Source: Desulfuromusa sp.
GTDB taxonomy: Bacteria > Desulfobacterota > Desulfuromonadia > Desulfuromonadales > Geopsychrobacteraceae
Length of the DNA: 64,000 nucleotides
NCBI GenBank assembly: GCA_016744595.1
Contig: JADGEB010000004.1
Location: 1 to 64,000, forward strand
Reading direction: 5' to 3'
A program made the translations under genes and the position numbers. Position 1 is the stretch's first letter, and each line of letters starts with the position of its first letter. The notes beneath the pieces were generated by a model. It had not been told where the DNA came from. It worked only from the letters and a program-made list of their open reading frames with translations, and did no database searches. Shown piece by piece: positions 19,404-26,101 of the stretch.

Positions 19404-19616
19404 ATGAAAATCAAAGTTTCAGGAATGCCGATTGGTCAACCCTTTGAATCGAAGAAAAAAACCGGATTCGTCCAGAAGTTTGCTCTTATTGAAAATGGCA
19501 AACTCACATCTACCCATGCAGTATTCGCTCAAGATCTCAAAACCTTAAATTCTGATGAAAAAGGCATGATTAATGTCTTTGTCGATCTTCCGGAATTCGT
19601 GATGGCGAGCCGTTAA
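19404..19616 (+). CDS. Small phage protein, candidate single-stranded-DNA binding protein
   Basis: 70 aa, rich in predicted strands (MKIKVSG ... KTGFVQKFALIENG ... INVFVDLPEF), basic N-terminal half, no membrane segment. It lies directly before the coat genes, where filamentous phages encode the gpV-like single-stranded-DNA binding protein. Assignment rests on size, composition and position only. Its stop overlaps the next start (TAATG). Confidence 0.55.
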   Translation: MKIKVSGMPIGQPFESKKKTGFVQKFALIENGKLTSTHAVFAQDLKTLNSDEKGMINVFVDLPEFVMASR

Positions 19617-19747
19617 TGATGGAGCTAGTTCTCGTTATGCCTGTAATGGGCAATGACGTATTCAACTACTTTTTCACATTGGTAGTCTATTTCGGTCTGG
19701 TTTATATCCCCATCGGAATGATTATTAAAGTTATTACAAGGTCATAG
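19616..19747 (+). CDS. 43-aa single-pass membrane protein (minor coat pVII/pIX-like candidate)
   Basis: Begins at an ATG overlapping the preceding TAA and ends at TAG 19745-19747, two nt before the next ATG. It encodes 43 residues: a short N-terminus, one long hydrophobic helix (about 17-37, YFFTLVVYFGLVYIPIGMII) and a basic end KVITRS. Size and topology match the tiny minor coat proteins found near the major coat gene in inoviruses (inference). Confidence 0.6.
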   Translation: MMELVLVMPVMGNDVFNYFFTLVVYFGLVYIPIGMIIKVITRS

Positions 19748-19749
19748 CT

Positions 19750-20190
19750 ATGAGGGCGATATTCTTAATTTTGAACGTGGCGTTCTTTATCCTCTTGGGG
19801 GATGTTGCCTTTTCTGCTGTTGGTGATTCTTTAACGGGTTATTTTGCTTCTGAGGTTACAACAACTGCTATCGGCTGCACTTCCTCTGGGACGGCTGATT
19901 ATTACGTTAATACTTTAGACCCCTTAGAAACAAGTTGTCAGGCTAATTATGATGCAACTGGATCATTTATATACACTGGTTACTATCCCGTTTCTGAATT
20001 AGGTTGTTCAAATGATTGGGAATATTATATCGCTTTTGATGAGGTCACTTGTACTTGGATCGAAGATTTAGGGGATGATACTCCCATTGCTGGTTATTTG
20101 AGTTTTGAAGATTATATAAATCTTTTACATGGCTTCGCTGGAATCGTTTGTGGTGTCGCTTTTATTAATCTTTGGCTTAAAAATTTATAG
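19750..20190 (+). CDS. Secreted/membrane-anchored phage protein, 146 aa
   Basis: A Sec-type signal peptide (RAIFLILNVAFFILLGDVAFSA) is followed by an acidic, tyrosine-rich extracellular part with several cysteines (GCTSSG, TSCQAN, LGCSND, VTCTW) and a C-terminal hydrophobic helix (GFAGIVCGVAFINLWLKNL). This is the layout of an exported minor coat protein retained in the inner membrane before assembly. No closer family is recognised. Confidence 0.65.
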   Translation: MRAIFLILNVAFFILLGDVAFSAVGDSLTGYFASEVTTTAIGCTSSGTADYYVNTLDPLETSCQANYDATGSFIYTGYYPVSELGCSNDWEYYIAFDEVTCTWIEDLGDDTPIAGYLSFEDYINLLHGFAGIVCGVAFINLWLKNL

Positions 20191-20244
20191 TTTCGCTCGG
20201 CTGTAACTTGAGACATTTTAATTTAATTTATTGGAGGTTTTATT

Positions 20245-20454
20245 ATGAAAAATTTATCAAATCGTATGTTGAAAAAAATTGCTGCTGCCGGTGGTTTTGT
20301 GCTGGCCGGAGCATCAAGCTCTTTCGCTGCTGTCGATCTCACCGGCTTTGTTGTTGATATAACTCAGGTTGAGGCGGTAACTGCAATTATTATTGTTGGC
20401 CTTGGTGTTATGTGGGGTATTCGTAAGCTGATCAAAACTGTAAATCGTAGCTAA
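20245..20454 (+). CDS. Major coat protein (pVIII-like)
   Basis: 69-aa preprotein. A basic N-terminus (NRMLKK) and hydrophobic stretch end in ASSSFA, a signal-peptidase site after residue 28. The mature form is 41 aa: short acidic-amphipathic start (AVDLTGFVVDITQVEA), one membrane helix (VTAIIIVGLGVMWGI) and a basic C-terminus RKLIKTVNRS that would face the DNA. This is the textbook architecture of a filamentous phage major coat. GGAGG precedes the ATG and a strong terminator follows. Confidence 0.9.
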   Translation: MKNLSNRMLKKIAAAGGFVLAGASSSFAAVDLTGFVVDITQVEAVTAIIIVGLGVMWGIRKLIKTVNRS

Positions 20455-20475
20455 TTATTCGGTTCGAGCGATTCC

Positions 20476-20512
20476 AAAGCCCTTCCCATGTCTCAGGGTA
20501 GGGCTTTTTTTT
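20476..20512 (+). terminator. Terminator after the major coat gene
   Basis: AAAGCCCT (20476-20483) pairs with AGGGCTTT (20500-20507); after a T-T mismatch CCC pairs with GGG, giving a 12-position stem with an 8-nt loop and eight T (20505-20512). Its place between pVIII-like and pIII-like genes matches the central terminator of f1/M13, which limits expression of the adsorption protein. Confidence 0.92.
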
Positions 20513-20523
20513 GGAGATAAGAA

Positions 20524-21786
20524 ATGAAAAATACGATTTATTTATTATTAGGACTATTAATCTCTGTCTGTTTGTGTGCTCCGTTTGTGCATGCTGATGT
20601 TTTACAGTCTGATGGTACATATTATGCCTATAATCCTGAACCAACTACTAGTAATATAACTTGTCGAACCACTGGTTTAAGTATGCACCCAAATCCTAGC
20701 GTCTCAAGTGGTGGAAACAGTGGTTGTCCAATTACTATTAATTTTAAAGCTTACAGTGGTGGGATGAGTTGCCCTAGCGGTAAATCATCCTATCAAGTAT
20801 TTTATCATTGTGGCAAATATTGTGGGTCAACTCCATGTGAGGAAGATCCTTGGCCACCACCTGTTGAACCTAATACCTGTTCAAATGGTCAGGTAGATGG
20901 CGATGAGTCCGGTATAGATTGCGGTGGTTCATGTTCTGCTGAGTGTCAATTCTATTGTCCTTCAGGTTATGAAATATTGTTATCTGGCGATGGAATAGAA
21001 TTTTGTGGTCATGAATCCGAGCCAGACGAACTTTTAAATTGTCCTCAGGGTTCAACTTTGCGTGAAAAAACTGATGGATCGTCAATGTGTTTGGCTACTC
21101 CTGATGATTACATACCCTATGGTATGAGCGATGAATTCTATAGTGAAAATTTTGAACTTGAACTGTCAAATTTAGATATTGCTGAGCCTACTGATTTTTC
21201 AGGATTAGACACAGGATCAACAATTGATTATTCGGGTGAATCTGTAGTTAACAATGGTGACGGTACGGAAACAGCGACTGTATCCGTTACAACAACTAAC
21301 TCTGATGGCTCTTCTTCAACCGCAACAACAACAGTAGACCGTCCAGAAGGTTCAGCCTCTGGAACTGGCTTTGCTCCATCCTCTAGTTCTCCCACTGGCG
21401 TTCAACCAGCTGAAGGCACACCGGGAAATACTCTTGTTACTGGAACTACTGCAACTGAAGATAATCCCGAAAATTATAATTATGATTTAGGCTCTGGTGA
21501 AGGTGATTTTGATGGGTCACTTTCTGAAGATGATATTCCGGAAGAAGATGATATATCTGATCTTTTTACAGGTTTCCTTAATGATTCACCTATCGCTACC
21601 ATGATAACTGGTAGTTCCATTCAGACAAGTGCTCCTGTTTGTGCTCTGCATTGGAATTATAAGGGAAAAGATGTTGTGTTTTCATTTTGTGACGAACCAT
21701 GGCCTAGTACCTTGAACTTTATGGGGCAAATTCTTATCTTTCTTTCTACTGTTGGCACCTATTTTATAATATTTGGGAAGGATTAA
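20524..21786 (+). CDS. Adsorption protein (pIII-like minor coat)
   Basis: 420 aa. Signal peptide (about 1-24, ends FVHA); a cysteine-rich extracellular region (about 40-180) containing CSNGQVDGDESGIDCGGSC, a motif seen in many secreted cysteine-rich proteins; a Ser/Thr/Gly low-complexity linker (about 240-315); an acidic stretch (about 315-350); and a C-terminal hydrophobic anchor LNFMGQILIFLSTVGTYFII. Domain order and gene position fit the pIII-type tip protein that binds the host receptor, most likely a pilus (inference). GGAG lies 7 nt upstream of the ATG. Confidence 0.8.
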   Translation: MKNTIYLLLGLLISVCLCAPFVHADVLQSDGTYYAYNPEPTTSNITCRTTGLSMHPNPSVSSGGNSGCPITINFKAYSGGMSCPSGKSSYQVFYHCGKYCGSTPCEEDPWPPPVEPNTCSNGQVDGDESGIDCGGSCSAECQFYCPSGYEILLSGDGIEFCGHESEPDELLNCPQGSTLREKTDGSSMCLATPDDYIPYGMSDEFYSENFELELSNLDIAEPTDFSGLDTGSTIDYSGESVVNNGDGTETATVSVTTTNSDGSSSTATTTVDRPEGSASGTGFAPSSSSPTGVQPAEGTPGNTLVTGTTATEDNPENYNYDLGSGEGDFDGSLSEDDIPEEDDISDLFTGFLNDSPIATMITGSSIQTSAPVCALHWNYKGKDVVFSFCDEPWPSTLNFMGQILIFLSTVGTYFIIFGKD

Positions 21787-21788
21787 TT

Positions 21789-22115
21789 ATGTTTGCTGCT
21801 ATTGCTGTTATTGGGGCTTTCTTTTCTTCTGCTTTTGCTAGATTTGTACTTGGTTTTCTTGCTCTGAAAGTTCTTTTTATTGCATTGACTGTTACGGTTC
21901 TTCCAATTGTTTTGAATAATGTTTTTCATTCTATGATTGAAAAATCTATGGATTTCATGACTGCTAATACTTCAATGATAGAAAGTCCTTTAACATATCA
22001 AGCTTCTGGTTTAATGGCATATTTTGTTGATTCGTTGTTTCTGCCAGAGTGTCTAGCTATGACGTTATCTGCTCTGTCTGTTCGTTTTTCGCTTCGCGTT
22101 ATGCGCATTATTTAA
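21789..22115 (+). CDS. DUF2523-type minor coat protein (pVI-like)
   Basis: 108 aa, two or three hydrophobic segments, starting 2 nt after the pIII-like stop. Size, composition and the location between the adsorption gene and zot match the DUF2523 family of inovirus proteins, the functional counterpart of pVI that caps the virion with pIII. The C-terminus is basic (RFSLRVMRII). Confidence 0.75.
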   Translation: MFAAIAVIGAFFSSAFARFVLGFLALKVLFIALTVTVLPIVLNNVFHSMIEKSMDFMTANTSMIESPLTYQASGLMAYFVDSLFLPECLAMTLSALSVRFSLRVMRII

Positions 22116-22145
22116 CTAATTGTAATTATAGCCTTGTCTATAGAC

Positions 22146-22277
22146 ATGTCTAGTTTCCTAGTTCAACAGTGGGGTATAACGGATAATATTATGAAGTTAT
22201 TTTTATTTGGTGTTCTTGTCGGATATTTAATAGGAATTACACATATTTGTTATGATTTGCAGAGGTTATTCTTATGA
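22146..22277 (+). CDS. Possible 43-aa membrane microprotein upstream of zot
   Basis: Frame open from ATG 22146 (an internal ATG at 22191 would give 28 aa). One hydrophobic helix (KLFLFGVLVGYLIGITHI) and a short polar end. The stop overlaps the zot start as ATGA, which supports real translation and coupling, but no convincing ribosome site is seen before either start. Confidence 0.4.
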   Translation: MSSFLVQQWGITDNIMKLFLFGVLVGYLIGITHICYDLQRLFL

Positions 22278-23449
22278 TTAAAGGTGTCTCCGGTGTTCCC
22301 GGTTCAGGTAAAACATATTTTGTTGTCAAGGAAATTGCAGAGAAATACTTCACTTTTGATAAGCAATATTCAGAATGGACACATAATAAAGATTATCCGG
22401 AATTAACTATATTCACTAATATTAAGGAATTTAAGCTTCCTTGCGTTAATGTCGATCAATATTTAAAGCAAAATAATATTGATTTTGAAACTTTTCTTAC
22501 TGTTCCTTATTTTGAGAAATTAGTAGAACAAAATCCTAAAATGAAATATTTGATTCTCTTGGATGAGGCTCAAAAGTATTTTCCTTCCAATTATAAAAAC
22601 AATGATGTTCTTTTTCTTTTCCAGTACCATCGTCATTTAGGAATTGATTTTTATTTGACCTATCAGTCGTGGGGTTCCATTACTAGAAAAATAACCGACC
22701 TTCTGGAATTTGAAATAAGAGCAGTTCGTTCATCCTTCAAAATCATGAATGAATTCAGATATCATTTTTACGTTGGGGGTTTTGACAAAATAGGCGGTAC
22801 AGTTAAAAAAACTGATAAAATGATTTTTGCTTTATATAAATCCTTTGATGTTAAATCTCTAGAAAAGCCACCCCATCCTGCAAGAAAGCTTCTTCTGGTT
22901 TGTGTTTTACTTGTGCTTGCTTTTTTTGGTGGTTTTAGATATTTCGTTCATAATTTCAACCTTGGAAAAAACACTAGAATTACTCAAAATGTCGCATCAG
23001 GCATTGAATCCCCCCGTATTCCCATTGATCAAAAGGCAAGAAAGCAAGGCGGCGGCTTGAGAGACCGACCGCCCGCAGCTGCGAAGCCTTCCATGCCTCT
23101 TCCTGATATAGATCCAACGACAAGAGTCTTACTTGGCGGTATGTGGTTTGGTGATCGTCTTGTTGCTATCGAGTTTTTCGGTAAAGTCATAGCATTAAGA
23201 GACTTCACATATTCATACACAGCGGACATTGAAAATCATAGAGTTGTTGCAGCAATTCCCGATGATATCCTTGCTCAACTGAATACTCTCCAAACAGGCG
23301 GTTTTATGCGTAATAGAACCGATGATGGAACATATTCAAAAATTGGTCAGAAGTATGAAACAACAGAGCCTGAAACGGGTAGGGCAACCCATTTTGTAGA
23401 CGATGGAAAAACTGGTAACTTACCAAAGAAAAACCAACCCTCTTCCTAA
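22274..23449 (+). CDS. Zot/pI-type phage assembly ATPase
   Basis: 391 aa. The N-terminal Zot domain has Walker A GVPGSGKT (7-14) and Walker B YLILLDEAQ (92-100), then FLFQYHRHLG and TYQSWGSITRKI, typical of the family. A single membrane helix lies at about 205-225 and the C-terminal ~165 residues are periplasmic. It drives extrusion of single-stranded DNA through the envelope while replacing binding protein with coat. It is the most diagnostic inovirus marker in the window. Confidence 0.93.
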   Translation: MIKGVSGVPGSGKTYFVVKEIAEKYFTFDKQYSEWTHNKDYPELTIFTNIKEFKLPCVNVDQYLKQNNIDFETFLTVPYFEKLVEQNPKMKYLILLDEAQKYFPSNYKNNDVLFLFQYHRHLGIDFYLTYQSWGSITRKITDLLEFEIRAVRSSFKIMNEFRYHFYVGGFDKIGGTVKKTDKMIFALYKSFDVKSLEKPPHPARKLLLVCVLLVLAFFGGFRYFVHNFNLGKNTRITQNVASGIESPRIPIDQKARKQGGGLRDRPPAAAKPSMPLPDIDPTTRVLLGGMWFGDRLVAIEFFGKVIALRDFTYSYTADIENHRVVAAIPDDILAQLNTLQTGGFMRNRTDDGTYSKIGQKYETTEPETGRATHFVDDGKTGNLPKKNQPSS

Positions 23450-23481
23450 ATGATGCTTTTAAGTCTTTAACCAGTAATGAA

Positions 23482-23547
23482 GTCAAGGAGGAAAAACGCT
23501 TTCTAGGGACACGCACAACGTGTCCCAAAGCGTTTTTCCTCCTTGAC
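23482..23547 (+). repeat. Very long phage hairpin, candidate packaging signal / origin
   Basis: A perfect 21-bp stem (23482-23502 with 23527-23547) carries, after a 3-nt bulge (23503-23505), a further 7-bp stem GGGACAC/GTGTCCC (23506-23512 with 23520-23526) and a 7-nt loop. There is no T run after it. Filamentous phages keep an imperfect hairpin packaging signal and replication origins in the non-coding stretch after the assembly gene; this is the only such structure of that size in the element and lies in the 214-nt gap after zot. Confidence 0.7.
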
Positions 23548-23663
23548 GTAATGGTAATGTACTCGCCACCTAAAAAACGAGTCCTTACCACTCCATTAGA
23601 ATTCTTGTCATTTTACAAGATCTTGTGTAAATTTCTTCTAATTATTAACAATTAGGGGGATTT

Positions 23664-24011
23664 ATGACACCAAAAAAAGTATGGGCTGTGATTCTTATTG
23701 TTCTTGGGGTTGGTTTTGTTATTAACGGTTTTATTTTATTGAATGATATGAGGGCTATTGACGGCCTTATGTCTGGTATTCCTGTTGTTAAGTCTGGGGT
23801 TCGCTCCCTTGATAATGTTTTGATCCACGCTCAAAATCAATATGCTTCTGTTTCTCGTCATGCTTACGTTTCTGGTTGGTGGCAAATTGTTGTGGGCATT
23901 TGTCTTTCTGTTGCTGGTACTTTTTTATTAAAGGATGAGGCTATTATCCCAGATAGGCCAATGGATGACGTTTTAGAGAATGATGATAAGTATGATGGTT
24001 TTAAGATGTAA
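23664..24011 (+). CDS. Phage-encoded two-helix membrane protein, unknown function
   Basis: 115 aa. Helix 1 (VWAVILIVLGVGFVINGFIL) and helix 2 (WWQIVVGICLSVAGTFLL) flank a 55-residue extracytoplasmic loop; the acidic C-terminus is cytoplasmic. AGGGGG lies 8 nt before the start. It is beyond the packaging/origin hairpin and next to attR, the usual place for accessory (morons or superinfection-immunity) genes in such phages; no function can be assigned. Confidence 0.65.
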   Translation: MTPKKVWAVILIVLGVGFVINGFILLNDMRAIDGLMSGIPVVKSGVRSLDNVLIHAQNQYASVSRHAYVSGWWQIVVGICLSVAGTFLLKDEAIIPDRPMDDVLENDDKYDGFKM

Positions 24012-24062
24012 TTAAGGGTTGACTTTAATTCTTGTCTGGTCTAATTTCGGTATACGTCTGTA

Positions 24063-24090
24063 GGTTTACATAATATATATTATGCGACGT
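24063..24090 (+). repeat. attR: apparently complete dif (XerCD) site
   Basis: Arm GGTTTACATAA, central TATATA, arm TTATGCGACGT. On the opposite strand this reads as the XerC arm ACGTCGCATAA, then the centre, then TTATGTAAACC, close to the proteobacterial dif consensus (E. coli arms GGTGCGCATAA and TTATGTTAAAT). Both arms look good, so it may still be a functional dif. The TTATGCGACGT side is chromosomal; the other side is phage-derived (inference). Confidence 0.87.
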
Positions 24091-24100
24091 TATGTGTGGA

Positions 24101-24140
24101 ACAATAGCGGGGTCACTTCATGGCCTCGCTATTGTCTTTC
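24101..24140. terminator. Hairpin terminator next to dif
   Basis: ACAATAGCG (24101-24109) pairs with CGCTATTGT (24127-24135), extended by GG-CC pairs, followed by CTTTCTT on the plus strand. It lies between the prophage end and the convergent gene at 24156, and probably serves the protease gene on the minus strand and the chromosome upstream of the phage. Confidence 0.65.
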
Positions 24141-24155
24141 TTACACAACTTAATA

Positions 24156-25097
24156 TTACCTGCGCCAATGACGCGGCACACTGTTAAAACGAGCATAACG
24201 TTCCAATTGATTAAAGAGCTCATCAGCCTTAGACTTCTGTTGAAGAATAAAACTTTTCACCCGGTTTTGTTCACTGCTGGAAAGTCTGGCATATGGTGAG
24301 TCACTTTTACCGATCAGTTCTTCCTGCTTTTTCCAAAACTTCTGATAAAAACCAAACTCTCTAAAATTAGCCATCCACCACGATCTATTACGACCTGCTG
24401 GTTGGTTTTGTGCAGATGGGATCAAATTTGCAATCAGCTTATGGTGAACCGGATCAATAGTTATTGTGTAGCTTGATAAAACATCCATGCCGATTAATCC
24501 ATGGTAGTGACCCGATGACATACCAGAGACAATATGGGCTGGAATAAATTTCTCGGTGATTCCCCCTATCGTTATTTTGTCAATAATGGTTTTCGTTGCT
24601 ACTTTCTTGCCACCAATACCTGAAATAATCACCATAAGTCTGGCTCCGTCTTCAGAGTAAAGATTGAGACGATCAGCCAGGCTGTCGGAAATAACCAACC
24701 CCGGAGAGCCAGTATCAACCATCATCGGTACTGTGACCTGACCATTGAATGTCACATCAATAATAACTCGACTTGCAAGCCCCTCTCTGGCGGTGTACGG
24801 AATGGATATTGATTTTCCACTTAACGTCTTGCTGTGGTTATCAATAGGATTGCCTACTGACCCCTTGTCTCTATTGCTTATAGTTATACTTGAACTATCA
24901 GGGGTATATTCATTGTTTTTATAGCGTATTTTGTCGGGAATATCTTGTGGAGAGTTAGAAAAATGGAGTTGACCGTTGTCATCAACCCACCTGTACATCT
25001 GACCACTGACCATTGTTGCCGTACATAGACCGATGCATGCAGTGATCAGGAAGAAAATAGTTAATCGAGATATTTTTCTGCATTTTGGGTGCACCAT
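24156..25097 (-). CDS. DUF4124 and retropepsin-like aspartic protease, exported
   Basis: 313 aa from ATG 25097 (an in-frame start at 25160 would overlap the upstream gene). Signal/anchor helix (about 11-31), DUF4124 segment MYRWVDDNGQLHFSN (34-48), then a clan AA aspartic protease domain with the catalytic MMVDTGSPGLVI (Asp128) and GLIGMDVLSSYTITID. Retropepsin-type domains work as dimers. A periplasmic proteolytic or wall-associated role is inferred; the substrate is unknown. Confidence 0.82.
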   Translation of the reverse strand: MVHPKCRKISRLTIFFLITACIGLCTATMVSGQMYRWVDDNGQLHFSNSPQDIPDKIRYKNNEYTPDSSSITISNRDKGSVGNPIDNHSKTLSGKSISIPYTAREGLASRVIIDVTFNGQVTVPMMVDTGSPGLVISDSLADRLNLYSEDGARLMVIISGIGGKKVATKTIIDKITIGGITEKFIPAHIVSGMSSGHYHGLIGMDVLSSYTITIDPVHHKLIANLIPSAQNQPAGRNRSWWMANFREFGFYQKFWKKQEELIGKSDSPYARLSSSEQNRVKSFILQQKSKADELFNQLERYARFNSVPRHWRR

Positions 25098-25098
25098 A

Positions 25099-25446
25099 TT
25101 ACCCCCGTGAATCACGATTTTGTCCCTCACCTGCTGACGATTGTTTCTGACTCCTATCATTGGCTTTATTAACTATATCCTTAAGCCATTCGATTTCTTT
25201 GGGATCAAAAAACTTCTCCAAATCAGTTCCATAATTCAGTACCCAGTAGATATTCGCTGAGGACATCTCCGTTATCGCGCACTTTCGATATAGCGCCACT
25301 CTGTCGACACGGAACTTCTCCCTTGTTGTCGTAGCAATTTTCCCGAAGGCAAGATGGACACTAGCCTCAGCTATTATATCTACATCTGGTTGTTTAAATA
25401 CTAGAGACCTTTCTTTGAGTATATTTAAGAAAAATGATCCAATCAT
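25099..25446 (-). CDS. Protein sharing its C-terminal domain with the SseB-like protein at 40277
   Basis: 115 aa. The ATG at 25446 has a good ribosome site (GAGGGA). The C-terminal part, from AITEMSSANIYWVLNYG through KFFDPKEIEWLKDIV, is nearly the same as the C-terminus of the SseB-like protein at 40277-40705, while the N-terminal half does not match it. It is either a partial duplicate joined to other sequence or a diverged member missing the SseB core. It ends 2 nt before the protease gene, so the two are likely co-transcribed. Confidence 0.6.
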   Translation of the reverse strand: MIGSFFLNILKERSLVFKQPDVDIIAEASVHLAFGKIATTTREKFRVDRVALYRKCAITEMSSANIYWVLNYGTDLEKFFDPKEIEWLKDIVNKANDRSQKQSSAGEGQNRDSRG

Positions 25447-25562
25447 TATTTTTCCCTCGATCTAATTCTGAAGAACTAAGGCCAATCTTCGCATTTCAAA
25501 GAATACGGGGAGGGCCCCGAACAGCGCTACTCTTAGGGGGTATTCGGGTGAGAATCGCTTTT

Positions 25563-25928
25563 TCAACTGACCAGCCACGCTTCGGCGTCTTCTTTTTGAC
25601 CTCTGTCGAAGGCTTTTATTTCCAGTCCTGGGAAAAGATACCCCTCAAATTCACTTGCTTTTTTGAGCCAATTTTTATCTGTCAATACTGCAACACGGTC
25701 AAATTTTTTCATGAGCTTTAACATTGAAGGGAATCGAGATAATTCAACGGCTATAGCCCCCAATGATGGAAGGTGAAAGTCGATTATTTCATAGAGAATT
25801 TTTCCATTTTCAATATCCTTTGACTTACTTTCAAGTTCGTCTAAGGCAAGTTTCATTTCTTCTGTGTTTAACTTTCCACTCAATTCGAAATCCAGTCGAT
25901 TTATGCCATTTAGGATAACTTTAAACAT
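25563..25928 (-). CDS. SpoIIAA/STAS-like protein
   Basis: 121 aa matching the SpoIIAA-like family (PF11964 type): an N-terminal strand, SGKLNTEEMKLALDELESK, the central LYEIIDFH, and the typical RVAVLTDKNWLKKASEF ... GLEIKAFDRGQKEDAEAWL ending. Cytosolic. Function in this family is poorly known; members are often linked to stress or membrane association. No obvious operon partner. Confidence 0.8.
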   Translation of the reverse strand: MFKVILNGINRLDFELSGKLNTEEMKLALDELESKSKDIENGKILYEIIDFHLPSLGAIAVELSRFPSMLKLMKKFDRVAVLTDKNWLKKASEFEGYLFPGLEIKAFDRGQKEDAEAWLVS

Positions 25929-26101
25929 AAATACTCCTTTTCTTGAATGAATTTAGCTGCTCCAACAAGAGCTGTAGAGAAATCCCCTAGTCGCTTTTCC
26001 GGTAGTTTTAGCTATCCAAGCTAACGGATCGTCTAATTCTAACAGTTTTCTGGGCAGATTGTTTTAAATGCAAATGAAGAAATATGGACTGCAACTCAAA
26101 C

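Larger units (their letters stand above)
17309..24090 (+). mobile_element. Filamentous (inovirus) prophage integrated at dif
   Basis: About 6.8 kb bounded by the 19-bp dif-core repeat. All genes run rightwards in the inovirus module order: replication (Rep_trans initiator, small DNA-binding-type proteins), structure (small membrane proteins, major coat, terminator, pIII-like adsorption protein, DUF2523/pVI-like protein), assembly (Zot/pI ATPase), then a long hairpin and one membrane-protein gene. There is no integrase or transposase, consistent with use of the host XerC/XerD as in CTX-phi. No secretin (pIV) gene is present, so export would need a host secretin. All phage frames look intact. 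Confidence 0.93.

Noticed and set aside
24012..24062. TTGACT ... TATACG considered as a phage promoter reading through attR
   Set aside because: Spacing and -10 match are weak; in the circular phage it would lie upstream of the leader, but this cannot be supported from the sequence alone.
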